Source: Plasmodium malariae | Lineage: Eukaryota > Apicomplexa > Aconoidasida > Haemosporida > Plasmodiidae | Direction: 5' to 3' | Assembly (NCBI RefSeq): GCF_900090045.1 | Contig: NC_041788.1 | Location: 124,001 to 188,000 of the forward strand | Length of the DNA: 64,000 bases | In this document: positions 23,857 through 37,285 of the stretch, piece by piece | How the letters are laid out: the number at the start of each line of letters is the position of its first letter | How positions within the stretch are numbered: position 1 is the stretch's first letter | Translations under genes and position numbers: made by a program | The notes under the pieces: generated by a model | Told to the model about the DNA's origin: nothing | Database searches by the model: none | The model's input: the letters and a program-made list of their open reading frames with translations, nothing else

Positions 23857-24899
23857 TTACTTTTTCCTGAACTTAATTTTTTCGAACTTTTTAACTTTTT
23901 TATGATAATAAAAAACCGCTGATATAAGTATGATACCTAATATGAATAAAGGCACAAAATATATTAGAAAACCCAAAAAATATGGCACACAGTAGTTAAA
24001 AGTTTTATCATATTTCTTTACCAAAACTTTTGTGAGCCAATTTAAAGGAGGTCTGTTCAGAATGTCATATAAATGTACTAAGGCCGGAGAAGCAGATTTT
24101 GTATATAATGTTGAAAGATCTTTAATATGGTTAAGATATGAAATTTGACTTAGTTTATTAACTTCTACGACAGGTGAACAGAGAAGTATCACTTTATACA
24201 AAACATATGTAAGTCCATATCCACAAAATTTATCTAATATAAATGATATCGCTAACACCAAAAATAGTAATAAAGGTAAAGCAAGTCGTAATCCGCATTT
24301 TTTAAGTATTATTTTTTTATAAATCTTATCACTAATTGTCCTGTTGTTTTTAAGAAAATCTGCATAATCAAGTTCTTTGAATATTTTTTTTTCTAAATGG
24401 GAATATTTTTTTGTTTCAAATATACAAGATTTACTTTTTGTATCCTTTCTATGACTTCTTGCATTAGTTGGTAAAGTTCTATTTGAATGATTTTTTTTTC
24501 TTTCAGCATATTTTTCTTTACTAGTTATATCACTTTTATTGTTCACTCCGTTAGTTAACTGTTCATTTATACATGTAATACTTGAATGATTATACTGTTC
24601 ATATTTTGCCAGTGAACGATAATTTCTTGTATAGAATTCTCTATGATGATTGTAGTTAATATCAAAAAGTTTGTTCAATACCATCTAAAAAAAATAATAT
24701 CAATAATTATTATATATACGATTAAATAATATCATTCTAAAAAACAGCATTAAATAAAACACAACACAAAAAGTATAAATAATACAAATTTCCTGAAGTA
24801 ATATTAATATACCATATATATGTAAAAATGGCATATCCAAAATAAAAGGCTAAATGTAGAATTTTTAATAAATAACAGTGACTTAATTTGTTGTTCCAT
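23857..24899 (-). CDS. fam-l: fam-l type two-TM exported protein (gene D)
   Basis: Exon 1 is 24813..24899 (29 codons, MEQQIKSLLF... ending CHFYIYM), donor GTATAT. The intron is 128 nt. Exon 2 is 23857..24684. The protein is 304 residues with the same layout as B: leader, RSLAK at 52-56, basic linker, core KELDYADFLKNNRTISDK, TM1 at about 161-179, a variable loop, TM2 at about 265-288, and ending KKVKKFEKIKF. Exon 2 differs from B at about 35 of 275 residues by my count. None of these lie in exon 2 residues 101-168, and 19 lie between 169 and 235, mostly in the loop between the membrane segments. Doublet partner is fam-m C. Confidence 0.87.
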
Positions 24900-25247
24900 G
24901 ACACAGACCTTTTATATTGTACAATATACTGAAAAAGTATATAATTAATAATAATATAATATATTCTTAATGATAAGGGGCACTATTATTATTTATTTAT
25001 CTTCTTTTTTTATTATATTTTCATAAAACAAAATTAAATGTATGCACCTATAAATTGTTTTACGACAGAGATAAATAAAAGTAACCTTAAAAATATATAC
25101 AAAAATTATTATATTAATATTATTTATAAAAGTGTAACTTTATATAATATAATATAACATGAATTCGGTAATAAATATTCAAAATATGAAAATTATTTAT
25201 CCAAAATAGTAAATTAATTAAATTACTATTTTTTTAATTTTCTAAAT

Positions 25248-25252
<5 letters not shown>

Positions 25253-25279
<27 letters not shown>
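25253..25279. repeat. (TA)n microsatellite next to the upstream element of D
   Basis: Twenty-seven bases of TA just 40 bp from the conserved element. The B copy has a shorter run at about 8.80-8.81 kb. Confidence 0.85.
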
Positions 25280-25319
25280 GATTTCATAATATTTCCAAGT
25301 AGAATATATATATAGAATA

Positions 25320-25337
25320 TAGAATGTAGAGAATATA
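25320..25337 (-). promoter_or_regulatory. Conserved upstream element, gene D
   Basis: TAGAATGTAGAGAATATA, identical to the B copy, about 420 bp upstream of the D start. The arm AATGTAGAGAAT (25323-25334) pairs with ATTATCTACATT (25349-25360), with one mismatch relative to the perfect arm in B. Confidence 0.55.
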
Positions 25338-25360
25338 GAAAATAGTTAATTATCTACATT

Positions 25361-27079
25361 AAAAGAAGTATTACTTATTTAATTGATTTTTTCTTATTAA
25401 TTATTATAACAGTATAATAATAAAGAAAGAAAAGAATACATTATACAACTTTTTATTTTATTTTATTTTTCCTCTTGTCACTAGTTACCCCATATATATA
25501 TTCTTTATTATATGATTTATAATATATAACATTAAATTTTTAGCGTATGACTTAATAAGTATATATTCAAAAGGTATATAAAAGCTTATCATTTACTTCT
25601 TAATAATAATTGTTGAAGGTTATTGTATCTAATTAAATATAATTTATACTATTTTGTATAAAAGAATAGTCTATAAGTTTATCTACTTTTTTTATATTAC
25701 TTTTTATTTTTGTAATGTAATATATATATTTATAAGAAATACAGAAAAAAAGAAATAAATATTTATAGAGTCATTTTGTACAAAGTATATAACATAATAA
25801 TGTTATAAAAAATATACTTTAGTTATTTAATTCAATAATAAAATAAATATTTTTTTTGTCAATATATATTTCCTATATATTTAAATAATTTTTTTAAAAA
25901 GATTTTAACTCCAAAAATTACATAATATAAAAACTAATATGAAAAAAGTTTAATCCAATCATTTATAAATAATGATTCATGAACTTTTAAATAGATAATG
26001 TTCCGCTAATAATTCATGCATTAATGTAGAATTATGTCTTTATTTATTAATAATTTCTTACTTGAAATATATAAAAAATCTACTGAAAAAAACTTTACAT
26101 CATATAAGTTATGAAATCTGTATTTCACATAATATTTTTATATAAATATAATGTGTTATATTTACTTCTAAATAAAAAATACATTCAAACACAAAAACTA
26201 ATATGGTTTTGTTTTATCTATATGAAAACAACGTAATATATGGAAATTAAAATTAATGTATAAAATACTTTTTTTAAAGTTCATTCGAGTTATCACTTAG
26301 AAAAAAAAAAAAAAAAAAATTATATAATTTTTAAAAATATAAATTAATTCACTAGGTTAGAGAAGTTATATTAACTCTAATTTTATAAATTAATTTAAAC
26401 GATCACATACTTATCACAATGCAAATTTACATGATACATATTATACATATAATTTTTGCTTATTAAGCACATATTTATATTGTTAATATAGAAAAATATC
26501 AATTTCATATTTGTACGTTGAGAAAAATATATATTTACATAAAATGAACAAACGTATTAAATTACACCAAAATAATTAATTATTATAATAAATCTAAGGT
26601 AAAAACACGCGAACTGTTAAAAATATTTAATATATTTTTCTTTACTTTTGTGCAGTAATATATATTTGTTTATTATCTAGGGCGCATAAAAAAAAAGTTT
26701 AAATTATACAACAGTTGTTTTATCTGAGATTATAATATCATTAAGCATAAAGCGAAGTTTCATTGGATTCATGAAAAATATTATTTCTGAAAACAATATA
26801 TGAAATGTATATAGGATATAATTTCATTTCTCATACTACAACTGTTTATTTTGAAAATTTTACTAATACATAAATAAACACTAAAATACATAATAAAGAA
26901 ATGAAATACAATACAGTTATGGTTCTCTCACTAGAGTATAATAATCATTTTTGTAATTCATTTTCTAATAGACAATAAATTTTTTAATGTAATAAGTTAT
27001 AAAAAAAATAACAAAAACATTATATATGAATGTATTCATATAGAGTAAATAATAAATAGATATTAATACTCTCTCAATA
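25361..27079. other. Intergenic region upstream of fam-l D
   Basis: Counterpart of 8.9-10.6 kb, with no gene seen. A 19-base A run lies at 26301-26319. Confidence 0.6.
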
Positions 27080-27670
27080 TTTTATACTTTGGGTATTATT
27101 TATATATTTCCGACAATATATATAATAAAATCATTTATATAATAGATTTCCAAAAAAAAAAAATATATTTCTCACTGCAAATGGATTATATATAGAAGAT
27201 TCTCATTTCTTTACTAATTTTCTTGCTGAAGCAGTTGAATTATCTGTAACCTTACACTAACCTTTTCCACTATATTCTGATTTAATATTATCGATTTCAT
27301 TATCGGAATCATCTTATCTAATTCCATATAATATATCCTTAATCGTGTATTACCCGTTACTTTCTTATTTTCTGACAATGAAAAACCATTTGTTGCATAT
27401 ATGGTTCTATCATTACTGTTTTAATTATCTAAAGATTTATCTAAAATACATCATAATGAAAAAATAATATTTTTATTATTTATTATATGATGAATCTACC
27501 TATAAGAAAATTTTCATATAAGTACATTTAATATCAGTTATCAAAAAATATAAGGCATGTTTTCAGTGATGTCATCGTTATACAGTATGGTATAAATTAG
27601 AACATCTCCAAATAAGAAATATAATTATAATAGTTTTTACTAAAATAAAAAAATACATTTTTTCTTTCAT
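27080..27670 (-). pseudogene. Relict of a third leader-exon gene family, copy 2
   Basis: The leader exon at 27584..27670 (29 codons, MKEKMYFFILVK, donor GTATAA) is intact and nearly identical to copy 1. Exon 2 keeps the KSLDN-stop-NSNDRT region with the same TAA, then an open stretch including YYMELDKMIPIMKSIILN and VSVRLQIIQLLQQEN before two stops. At the place where copy 1 has a TAG this copy has a glutamine codon, so copy 1 gained that stop later. Non-functional as read. The role of the original protein is unknown. Confidence 0.7.
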
Positions 27671-30307
27671 ATTATAACTGTTTATCCACTAGATAGTAAT
27701 GAAAAGGTATATTTATTTTCATAGTTATTATATTTATTAAAAGAGCAAAAAACTTCATAAATAAAATACATGTATAGAGTATATTAAAGCAAATATAACT
27801 TTAAATATATTCTTGTAAATATTTCCAAGAAAGTTATTATGAAAAAGGTAACATAAATAAATAATTTTCTGTAAATGTAATATTATTCATAAATTCTCAA
27901 AAAGTATATATATATATTAATACTCTAACAGAACAATTATAAGTGTTTATTATCAGTAATTTCCATAACAACATTAAAATAAAATGGATTTTTTAGTTCA
28001 TAAGGATTCTATTTTACAACTAAAATAAAAAAAATATATGAGGTGAGAATAAATACATTAGCATATACTAGTAATATAGTCATTAATTTGTTGTTTAGCA
28101 ACTTAAGAATGAGCTTACTTCTTTATATAGTATATGCTTTTAAAACATTATATTATAATAGAAAAACACAAATTATTCTATAGCATACAATAGTATTAAT
28201 AGGAATGAAAGAGAAAAAAAAAATAAAAAAAAGACAAATTTATTATATGGCACATGTTACTCTATAATATATTTTATAAACCTACTACACGTACAGCATT
28301 TATAATGTAATAATATAGAAATTACATTCTAAGGTTTAAATAAAGTACAAACTTTTATTTCAAAATACTATCCCATTTAACAGTTTAATATATTTTTACT
28401 ATTGTTTTATAAACGATATACTATAATTTTTATATAATTTAAAATAATACATTTTTTTTCCCATAACTGAGGTGAAATTTATTACATTTAAAAATAAAGC
28501 AATTTATATTTTTTTATTATTTTATTTTTTTAAAAAAAAAATTATAAATTTATAAATTCTATAGAAATGATAATATTAAAAAAGAAGAAGAATTTAATAA
28601 AATAATATTTTAGTAAATATGTTACTTAAAAAAAAAATTTATAATAAATAATCACTGCAAATAAAATAATTTACAACAAAAAATAACTTTGTTTATAAAT
28701 GCAAAAATATAATATATAAAAAAACAAATAATAAAATTTTCGAGAATATTTAATGCCTACTTTATATTTTAACATTTTTATGGATCAGATAACAACTTAT
28801 ATATTTTTTATTGATTTACATATAAATATTACTGAAAAACATATTTTAAATTATATATATTCACTTAAAACAAATTAGATATTATATGAAAATTACCTAT
28901 AAAAAAAGAAATAGTTATATTCAATAGTTTTTGTTTAATAGAGTAAATGTGGATAATTATAAAACACAATTTATTATTTTGATAATATAATTATAAATTG
29001 ATCAGAATATTCGTAAGTAAATTACATCTCTACAAAAAATACATAATTAAAGAAAAATATAAAAAAGCTTTAAATTTATAATAGGCTATATAACACATAT
29101 TACATTATAATATTGCGCACATATAAGAAAATAATCATCTTTATTTCAGTTTTTCATATATCTGCAGTATACATATAGATATGTATATATATAAAAAGAT
29201 TCATTCTCCAATATTTTTAAACGATTCATTAATTTAGATGCCCGCTTGTCAAAATTTACAAATTTGTGGTAATATAAAAATATAGAAGTAATTATCTTAA
29301 TAATTAAAACTATCTAATAATAATAATAACATATTATGATACAAATTACATGAATTTATAAGCTCCATTTTTATAATTCCTTTCTAAATATTTGTGTAAC
29401 TAATACAGTTAATAATATTTAGGAAAATAATTTTTGCCTAAATTATTTTATACATGTTGGAACTATTAAAAATTTCCAGATTAATTTAAATTAAATAATT
29501 TTTTATATTCAGAAAAATGAATGAACATTCAATAAATAATATTCATTTTTTTTGAAATACTTTAGTTCCTGAGTGAACAAATACTATATGAGAGAGTAGA
29601 AGTATTAAATATATATATATATTTCATATATGCATATTTATTAATTCATATATACTTAAATTAATCTATTCATACTTTTTAAATTATTGTATACATAATG
29701 TCAATTTTAAATATAATTTCTCATAAATATAACTTTTGTTATATTATATTAAGTTTCTTTTAATTTAGCATGTACTTAATGTCATAATAAAGCATATGCC
29801 TTTTTTTATTTTAATATTTCGTTCAAAAAATAATATGTGCTATACATATTTTTAGGGAAATTATTATTTTCTAATTATTTCATTACGTAATATTTTTAAA
29901 ATAATATATATTATACAACTATTAATTCTTATCTACAATTCTAATATTACTATAACCTCTATTGAAGTATGTCCACGTAAACGTTTATATATTAATATAT
30001 TCAATAACATTAGGACCATTATGAGTTTTATGCATTTGTGTTTCATTTTACTCTAGAACATTACAGATATTTACTTTTTCTAATTAATTTTTTGTTAAAA
30101 ATATATCTAAGACATTCTTGTTACAAACGAGATAACTTATATATATATATATATAATGTAATTATTATAAAAAAAAACAAAAAAAATTAAAATATAAGTT
30201 TTCCTTTTTTTATGTTACAAATAAATTCATGCATTACATTCAAATTTGCATACATAATTTTCTTATGCTCATTTTTTATTACTACACGTGTATTCTATCT
30301 TAGATAA
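27671..30307. other. Spacer with conserved island (27981-28381)
   Basis: Counterpart of 11.2-13.84 kb, with no gene. The first part contains the 400-nt island that differs from copy 1 at one position by eye. Confidence 0.6.
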
Positions 30308-30520
30308 TTGCATTACTACTGTGAAAATAATGAATATATCCATCAACATAGTACATCGTATGTATATGTACACTTAGTTACATATGTGAAATGTTTTCTA
30401 TTATACTACAATGAACTAATAGATTTTGGCTTTTTGGTTATACCATTGCTCCTAATATATTTGTATTTTTTATATCCTTCTTTTTGCATTCTCCATGTTT
30501 ACGATGAATATATTAATTAA
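30308..30520 (+). pseudogene. Open frame kept in both duplicate spacers, copy 2
   Basis: Seventy codons in the same frame as 13839-14057. No ATG near the beginning. It is Tyr/Cys-rich at first (HYYCENNEYIHQH) and then hydrophobic (FLVIPLLLIYLYFLYP). A stop lies immediately upstream, so any gene would need an upstream exon that I cannot see. Unrecognised; possibly the membrane part of a dead surface-protein gene. Confidence 0.3.
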
Positions 30521-30815
30521 TTTCCATATTATGATCTTAAACATAGGTAATCAGGAGTACGCTAACATTTCTGATGTAATATAAAATGGGCTACAGTTAA
30601 ACGAATTTCCTTTTTAAATAATTTATTTGACCAGCTCACTGTTCAAGTGAATTACAGTATATATGTTTTCTTATCCCTGATCTTTGTTAACGTCCTTAAG
30701 GGAAGTAACTGTTTCAGCGAATTCATGTATTGTTCTTACGTTTCTTTGTCATTTATCTTAATTTTAGCATGAATTTCATTCTCTTTTAAGTACATGTACT
30801 TATTCCAAATTTTTC
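30500..30815 (-). pseudogene. Decayed protein-like frame, copy 2
   Basis: Duplicate of 14040-14350. It keeps KIWNKYMYLKENEIHAKIKI and HEFAETVTSLKDVNKDQG in adjoining frames, with a frame change near 30.73-30.75 kb and further stops after the ELVK region. The two copies have decayed differently, which suggests the frame was once coding. Family not recognised. Confidence 0.4.
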
Positions 30816-30833
30816 AGATATATAAAGAATGAA

Positions 30834-31284
30834 CATAAGTTGGTAATATCTGTAAAGTAATGTAAATTAATTTGCAATATGCAAAAGTCTGTATACATAT
30901 ACATGTGTACTCATGTTTTCCCTTTTATAATTTTTCATTATAAATAATCTAAAACATACAATGGGAGACAGTATAAATAAGAATATATATATGCCTGCTT
31001 GTCATGTGCACAAAAATGCATCTAATAATGAATAATGCTATTCTGCTAACGTGTATAGGTATGAACTCAATTGTATCCTCAAATTGATTCAGTTAAAGAC
31101 ATAAAATTGTACTCCCATAATGAATTTCTTATTTTATTTATTTTTATTTTAATAAATTAAATGAGCATTAGCGTCTCTATGGAAGTATTATTCCCATGGA
31201 TTCCTTTATTCACATTACATATGCGTGGTACTACAACATAAAAAAAAATGTATACATATATGTATTAAGCTCAGAAATAATAAC
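30834..31284. other. Identical island, copy 2
   Basis: Matches 14370-14820 without a difference that I could find. The first mismatches lie just outside, at 30833 and 31285. No long open frame. Confidence 0.6.
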
Positions 31285-31509
31285 AAATTGCTGTATTGTT
31301 TGCATAAAATGAAATAGATAAATCAAGCTATAAAAAATGCATCTTATTTGTTTTATTAGATATTACTGATTTTATGTAGGAAAACATGCTTCCATAAATC
31401 ATGTTAATAACATAGATAAATAATTCAAAGTAATTTTTCATGTTTAAAAATAAAAGTGAGTTTTTTAAAATATAAAAAAGTATATGTGTTTAAATATATA
31501 AATTCGTAC

Positions 31510-31640
31510 CTTACATTATGCAAGTATACATATGTACATGTACACACACTCCTATATGAATTTACATACATACATGTTCTTATGCACATATAATTATACA
31601 CGTACGTATGCACATACATACATACACAGTATAGCAGCAT
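31510..31640. repeat. Alternating purine-pyrimidine tract, copy 2
   Basis: TACATG, ACACAC and CATACA units, the counterpart of 15055-15172. It produces a chance Cys/Tyr/Val-rich open frame on the minus strand. Confidence 0.7.
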
Positions 31641-31885
31641 GATTCACACATATAAATTCTTTGAAAATAATTTTTTTCAACTCTTATGTCACCAATTCCC
31701 AAGAAACTACATAATTATAGGTTTATTTTTTCAAATTTTTGCACTTTCATAGATGCAATGGAAAGAAAAAATTAATTAGAAAAATGGTGTAAAGAGATAC
31801 ACTAATATTTTTTGTTTGTCTCTTTTGAATAAAACATTCATATATATATCCAACTGCGTTTAAAAAAAAACATTGTAATATCTAT

Positions 31886-32062
31886 TTGAACTATGAAAAA
31901 AATAGGGACAGAAAAAGTTTTCTTAAAATACCCAGTTATACATATGTTTTTGTATCAATATCAATCACATTTTATGTTATTTACCTTTTTTTTATATTCT
32001 TAGAGTTTTGCACGACCTTGTCAGAAAATGATTTTCTTCTCCTACATTCTTTCCTTTTTTAA
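31886..32062 (+). pseudogene. Short hydrophobic frame, copy 2
   Basis: Same frame as 15422-15619: charged start (NYEKNRDRKSFLKIP), hydrophobic stretch YVFVSISITFYVIYLFFIF, ending after 58 codons. No ATG in frame. Probably a decayed leader or a chance frame. Confidence 0.3.
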
Positions 32063-35000
32063 CATAACCTGATTTCTGGATAAATAAGACATCTTGATAG
32101 TAGTGATGGAAACTTAAAAAAAGAAAGCGTACATCTCATTAATATAATACTGATAATTTTTACATATACATAATATTCATTCACTTAGTTTTCTTATTTT
32201 ATATTTACTAAGGTACGCGCCCGTACACTCCATTAATACTTATAGATACAATGAAAAATGATACCCTAAGTACAGAAAATAAAAAAAAATTTCCATTTTT
32301 AATTGCGCATATCATAACAATTATTATATAAGTTCAACATTATTCACACATTTCGGTGACATTTATACAACTGTAAAATTCAAATTTAGCCCTACAGTAT
32401 TTTTAAAAATTCATGCATGAATACCATTAACGTTTAATAATTTCTTATTTTTTGATTTTAATTTTTCAAAAATTAATTACAAAAAAAAGAAAAGCAGAAT
32501 AAAATGATGTAAAAGGGAGAAATAAAAATGTGAAATAAGAGGTAGATATGAATATGTGCACGAAAAAACTTTTAAGGAATATACGCACACAAGCAAACAT
32601 GCAAATACTTAAAATACATTAAAAAGTGCGTTGAAAAAATATATATTCTTTAAAGCACAATAATGTCACATAAAAATTAAAAACATAATATAAAGAAGAT
32701 TCATAAAAAACCGTTTTCTTTTATTTTCTGGGTGAACAATTTAACTTTTTTAAGGTATTAAGTTTATACCTTCACAAAATATATAATTAACTTTTCCTTT
32801 GTTGGCTTCTCGTAAAGATGAATGTTATTGTAATGTAATTAATTTATTCTATAAAAATGCAAATAAATGAAGAGCTAATAGCATTAAGGAACAAGCATAA
32901 ATATTTAAAAACTAGTTTTTTCAATTGTATAAAAAATTTGTTATCATATTTATTTTATCGTTTATATAGTTTTTATATAAATAATTTTTATTCCTTATAC
33001 AAAATATTATTTTTGTAATATTTTTCTTTGTGTTAACCTATAAGAATGTTCTTCTTTTTGATTTTATTTTGTATTTATAAATAATATATGCATTTACATT
33101 ATTAATATTTTTAAATGTTTCCATACAAATAAAAAAAATTTAAGACAACGTAATTTTAGTATAATTGTTTTTCAAAAACAACAAAAAATTAATTATCAAT
33201 AAATTCTAAAAACAAGAAATTTATTAAAATATGATTACGTTTTGAATAATGTGCCAATACATAACAATTAATATATGGCTAATAATATTAAATATCTATT
33301 AATATTCTACGAATATTAATTAAACATATACTTATTTTAGTTTTCTATATGTATAAATCTGTAATATTATGATATAATGAAATTAATTATTTTTTTATTT
33401 GTATATCTCATTTCTTTTCTATTTTTTTAGAAATTTAACTATATAAAAATTATTCTACACAAAAAAAAAAAAAAAAAAAAAGTACACATAACAATTCCAA
33501 AACTCACGGATGTGATGAAATTAATACATTTATAAGTATCCTCAATTTACATTAAATATTTTAGTTAAGAAAATCTTATAGCGTGTTCCTTTTTTTATAT
33601 ATCAAAATAAAAAATTAGGAAATGATACAAATCCTTATGAAATATTTTACGAATACAACAAAAATATATAATGTTTTTAAACTTTTTAATGCTTACTGGT
33701 ATGTATTTCATGTATATAATTTTTTCTTTACATATGGTACTATAACATTTTCTCATAACAATACTGCCATTACGACAAACTCAAAGTATTTTTAACACTT
33801 GATTAATTATATTAATATATAATAGGAGCAATTTATTATAATTGTATGCATATTTATGTGAGAACTCAATATAAAATATTTAATGATGAACAATATTATG
33901 TAAATGTTAGAAATTCATATTATCATCATGGAATACTCCTATTTTGTTGTTAATAGATTGTAAAAAATTATATGTTTTATTGCATATTCCAAACGTTTTA
34001 CAGTAAACTAAAAAAAACAATAAAATTTTTTCATCTTATACAAACACTAAAAATAATATAATTATGTATTCTCAAAAAATTCAAACTACCTCATTTTCAT
34101 AAGATGTACCATTATATAAAGCAAAGAATTATTAATATTATTTTTGCTTAAATTAGCTACATTCAGAAGAATGAACTCATTTTTAAATTTATATATTTTG
34201 CATACTCCATGATACATAAAAGTATAATTTTTTAATATATAAACAAAAAATAAAACTAATTACTAAAGAAAATATCATGAGGAATTTATAAATAATAGGT
34301 TTATATTAATACTCAATGTTATTGAAATTACCTATTAAATGATGTTCCTTGGACTATTATATTCTGAGGTAGCAACAAAAATAAAAATATAAAGCTTGGT
34401 AATTAATAAGTGTACTTCCAAAAACAAAAAAAAATGTAAAATTTCAAAAATATATAAAGTACCTATTCATAATATTAAAGATATATGTTCTTAATAATAC
34501 TAATATTATTATTAAACTAAATAGTAGCAGTCATTCTAATTTATATAATACAAAGCTAACAGTAATTAACTTATTCAAAGAGCTACAAAAACTACATAAT
34601 TAAAAAAGTACCCACTATGCTAATATAAAATGAAAAAAAAAGAAATTCACTTTTAAAAGATCAAAATGTGAACTTAGTACTGAATGAGAATAATTACTAA
34701 TATTTTTGCATAATTAAAAGGGAAATATTTTTTATAATTAAAATTATTTAAACATCGTAATAAAGGACGTTAAGTTTTCAACAAATGTGTTTTCGTTAAA
34801 AAATAAAATGTTTCTCATGTTAAAACAAATAACCATAAATATTTTATTTATATGTAATATTCTATCTCATGTTATATAATTTTTTTAGAGTAACAATCAT
34901 TCCAAACCATGAATAATTTAAAATTCGTACCACATATTGAAGTAGTAACTTAAATTAAAATAAAGAAATTTTATATATTAAATTTATAATATTTAAAAAT

Positions 35001-35966
35001 TAATTAAATAAAAATTACAAAAGATGATTTATTAAAATCTAATTAAAATTAATTAATTAATTTAGTAAGAGAACGATATAATAAAATAAAAAGCCCATAT
35101 AATATATTTATTTATAAATTACCTATGTAATTTATATATAAATATTTTATGCAGAATAGAATTAACACATTAGAAACAACAACAGTATAAGAGATTGTTT
35201 TAGAATTTTATGTAGTTGTAATAATTTATAAATTTTAATTAAGCAATTATATATAATTATCATTTAAAAATGATATTATTACATTATGTTATTATAGTTC
35301 TGCATTTACTCCATAAAAAATTGACTAAAATTCTGATAAAATTATTTTTATAATTAATATATTTTATAATATGCTTCTTATAAAGATTATCATATAGAAC
35401 AAATATTAAATACATTCCTAACTAAAAATAATATATATATACATATTGATATATAGAAATATGTTTATTTTTTTTCATAAATACAAAAAAAGACATCCTT
35501 ATGGTTAAGTTAAAAATAATACATTTTCTTAATAACATGTAAAAATAATAATTTTAGAATGAAAGAGAATTTAATATATAAAAAAAAAAACATTAGTAGA
35601 AATTTAAATTATCACAATTCTTTAAAACTACTGCTATTTTTCTATTATATATTTACTCTAAAGCAAAAACACATAAATTCATAAAAACATTTAAATATAC
35701 AAATATATATATTATGCCAAAAAAATTAAGCTTAAATAATAGTTTAAAACGAAAATTCTAAAGCATTAAAACATTTAAACTCACAAAAAAGTAAAAAATG
35801 CCTTTTTTTATTGCTTTTTATAAAAGAGAATACTTATACACATGTGCAGTTCCTTTGCTTTAGAAATTATATATTTTCTTATTAAGTATATCTCTAAGTA
35901 TATTACATTTATTACTTCATATAAAAAAGAACTTTACATATATATATACATATTTTATTATATATT
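32063..35966. other. Spacer and 3' flank of fam-m E
   Basis: No gene supported. It aligns with 15.62-19.51 kb. The patch ACATTTTCTTAATAAC...AATAATAATTTTAG lies at 35521-35556, about 410-450 bp below the E stop, as in C. Confidence 0.6.
33461..33481. repeat. Poly-A tract
   Basis: Twenty-one A residues. The aligned place in copy 1 (near 16.99-17.01 kb) has short interrupted A runs instead. Confidence 0.85.
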
Positions 35967-36866
35967 TTACTCCATTATTAACTTCATTTTTGTATATTTT
36001 TCATTATTTCTTAAGATCCTATAAATCGCTATTATAAGAATAACAGATAATATAACGATAAATACTGTGAATAATATTGTAAAAGCATAGTCTCCTAAGT
36101 AGTTTACGAAACCATCTATAGCTTCCTTCCACTCTTTCCATGATGTATTACTGTCAAGTGACTTCCATACTTCATTCAAAGGATTTATTGCTGGTAATAT
36201 TGGTATTCCAATTCCAAGTATGAAAAAAAGAAAAAATAAAGCAACTCCAAATCCGTAGTTTCTAAATTTGATTTTTTTTAAATTTATATCTATAATTCTC
36301 CTGTTTTTCTGAATAAAAAGATCGTAATCTTTTTTTCTAATCCATTTTTTTTCAAAATGGAAATGTTTTCCATCAAACATTCCATTATTATAATCTATAA
36401 CTTCGGTATAGTATTGTGCCTTATTTAATGAACTTTTATTATATTTATTGTTTTTATCTTTGTCCCCCTTTTCATTAATAGATATATCCTTTTTTTTGCA
36501 CTTTGTATTGTTTTGTATATTTTGTTTTAACTCTAAAATATTTGAATCCTTATTCTGCTTACATTTTGCCAGTAATCTAAAAGTTTTTATATCTAATTTT
36601 CTGCCAAGCGTGTAGCCTTTATTTATGGATTTATTAAACGTGTTCTAAAAATAAAAAAATATATAAAGTATGTATTTGTTATTTAATAGGTAAATAATTA
36701 ATTATATGAAACATTATTAATAATAATAGAACCAGTAAAGTATGAATAATGTAAATACCCTTAAATCATAATATCATACCACATCATTTTTAAAATGACA
36801 TATCCCAGTTAAAAGGATAAACGCAGAAATTTTAATAAATAAGATTGACTTAGCTATTCGTTCCAT
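35967..36866 (-). CDS. fam-m: fam-m type two-TM exported protein (gene E)
   Basis: Exon 1 is 36780..36866 (29 codons, MERIAKSILFIK... ending CHFKNDV), donor GTATGA. Exon 2 is 35967..36644 behind TTTTAG (NTFNKSINKGY...). The protein is 254 residues. It has a hydrophobic leader; PEXEL-like RLLAK after TF; a Lys/Asn-rich linker; QYYTEVIDYNNG leading into FDGKHFHFE; the basic KKDYD stretch; TM1 at VALFFLFFILGIGIPIL; a charged loop with a cluster of Trp residues; TM2 at VFIVILSVILIIAIY; and the ending KYTKMKLIME. The frame runs without a stop from the acceptor to the terminator. It is the duplicate of C and the partner of fam-l F. Likely exported; function unknown. Confidence 0.87.
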
Positions 36867-37267
36867 TATATATATATTTAATGTTCTAATATATTAAGAA
36901 AACAATTAATAACAATATAATATACTTCTAATAACAAGGGATGCTATATTTATTTTACAAATATTTTTTTGTTATTGTTTTGTAAAAAATTAATAAATAT
37001 TATACAACTCCTACTACAGCATATACAGTAAAAAAATTTTAAATACATATTATAAAATTTTAATTTTAATTTTATTTATAAAATATTAACTCTCGTCAAT
37101 ATAAGATATTATAATTTTATTCATAAATATTCAAATACTATAGTTTTATTATTTAATGTAGTACACTAATTGAGTAATACTTTTTATTAAATTTTTCTAA
37201 ATGAAAATAAAAAACAAAGATATATATAATTCCAAAATATATCTAAATGTTATGTTTATATAGAATA

Positions 37268-37285
37268 TATAGCGTAGAGAATATA
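37268..37285 (-). promoter_or_regulatory. Conserved upstream element, gene E
   Basis: TATAGCGTAGAGAATATA, about 14 of 18 matches to the reference form, roughly 400 bp upstream of the E start. A partly complementary stretch (TATTGCTCTATAT) follows within 10-25 bp. Confidence 0.45.

Noticed and set aside
31425..31640. Cys/Tyr/Val-rich open frame on the minus strand
   Set aside because: It arises from the alternating TACA/TGTA tract; the counterpart in the first copy is not kept open to the same extent.
35842..36024. Plus-strand open frame rich in Tyr and Ile
   Set aside because: It overlaps the 3' end of fam-m E and is not preserved at gene C.
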